NCBI GenBank assembly: GCA_026785765.1
Contig: JAJAZK010000567.1
Span: 1 to 5,089 of the forward strand
Reading direction: 5' to 3'
DNA: 5,089 nt
Source of the DNA: Rhodoferax sp.
GTDB lineage: Bacteria > Pseudomonadota > Gammaproteobacteria > Burkholderiales > Burkholderiaceae_C
This document shows, piece after piece, positions 5,075-5,089 of the stretch (position 1 is the stretch's first letter; each line of letters begins with the position of its first letter). Below the pieces are notes generated by a model, which saw only the letters and a list, made by a program, of their open reading frames with translations, made no database searches and was not told the origin of the DNA. The translations under genes were made by a program, and so were the position numbers.

Positions 5075-5089
5075 TGTTGGACGAGCCCG
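5044..5089 (+). CDS. Possible start of a further gene, cut by window end
   Basis: ATG at 5044 opens MDRAYRDLIRLLDEP to the window edge, an amphipathic, protein-like beginning, in the same frame as the VOC gene and ten bases after its stop. No clear Shine-Dalgarno is present. It overlaps the hairpin described above, so it may be a real gene start or an accident of that structure. Confidence 0.25.
   Translation, partial: MDRAYRDLIRLLDEP

Noticed and set aside
1..5089. CRISPR arrays, tRNA or rRNA genes
   Set aside because: No regularly spaced repeats, no cloverleaf with TTCRA arm and no rRNA-like segments were seen.

Overview
The window is GC-rich DNA with strongly G/C-biased third codon positions. 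A sensor kinase is followed by a secreted serine hydrolase, and short mobile-element scraps are scattered through it. This fits a gammaproteobacterium of the Xanthomonadaceae (Xanthomonas, Stenotrophomonas or relatives), but that placement is inferred from style and base composition only. Two genes look intact: a multi-pass membrane protein (2831-4231) and a small VOC-fold protein (4636-5034). Much of the rest is decayed or rearranged.

Layout. Bases 1-588 encode the C-terminal half of a sensor histidine kinase. It overlaps by 8 bases the start of a beta-lactamase-fold serine hydrolase gene (581-1010), which has lost its middle, including the part that would carry the catalytic serine, and whose tail is replaced. 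Bases 1011-1310 hold unassigned sequence with a coding-like minus-strand frame. Bases 1312-1925 carry the headless C-terminal part of an IS630-family transposase on the minus strand. Bases 1926-2490 are a gene-poor patch with a 6-bp tandem repeat. A 91-bp inverted-repeat element (2492-2582) and a broken coding remnant ending at 2766 follow.

The 466-residue membrane protein has four predicted N-terminal membrane segments, a central domain that reads like a divergent TIR/Rossmann-type domain, and a C-terminal TM2 domain. A seven-codon reading frame ends in an ATGA overlap with its start. Downstream (4262-4479) are two disjoint scraps that look like the zinc-binding N-terminus of an IS91-type transposase, separated by about 100 bases.

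The right end (4569-5089) looks like an integron gene cassette. A GTTAGGC core site precedes a lower-GC VOC/glyoxalase-like gene whose stop codon lies inside GCCTAAC, followed by an attC-like imperfect hairpin. The window therefore looks like the edge of an accessory region where core genes have been damaged by insertions and deletions. The most interesting candidates are the TIR-like/TM2 membrane protein and the cassette. Nothing in the sequence shows that these genes work together as one system.
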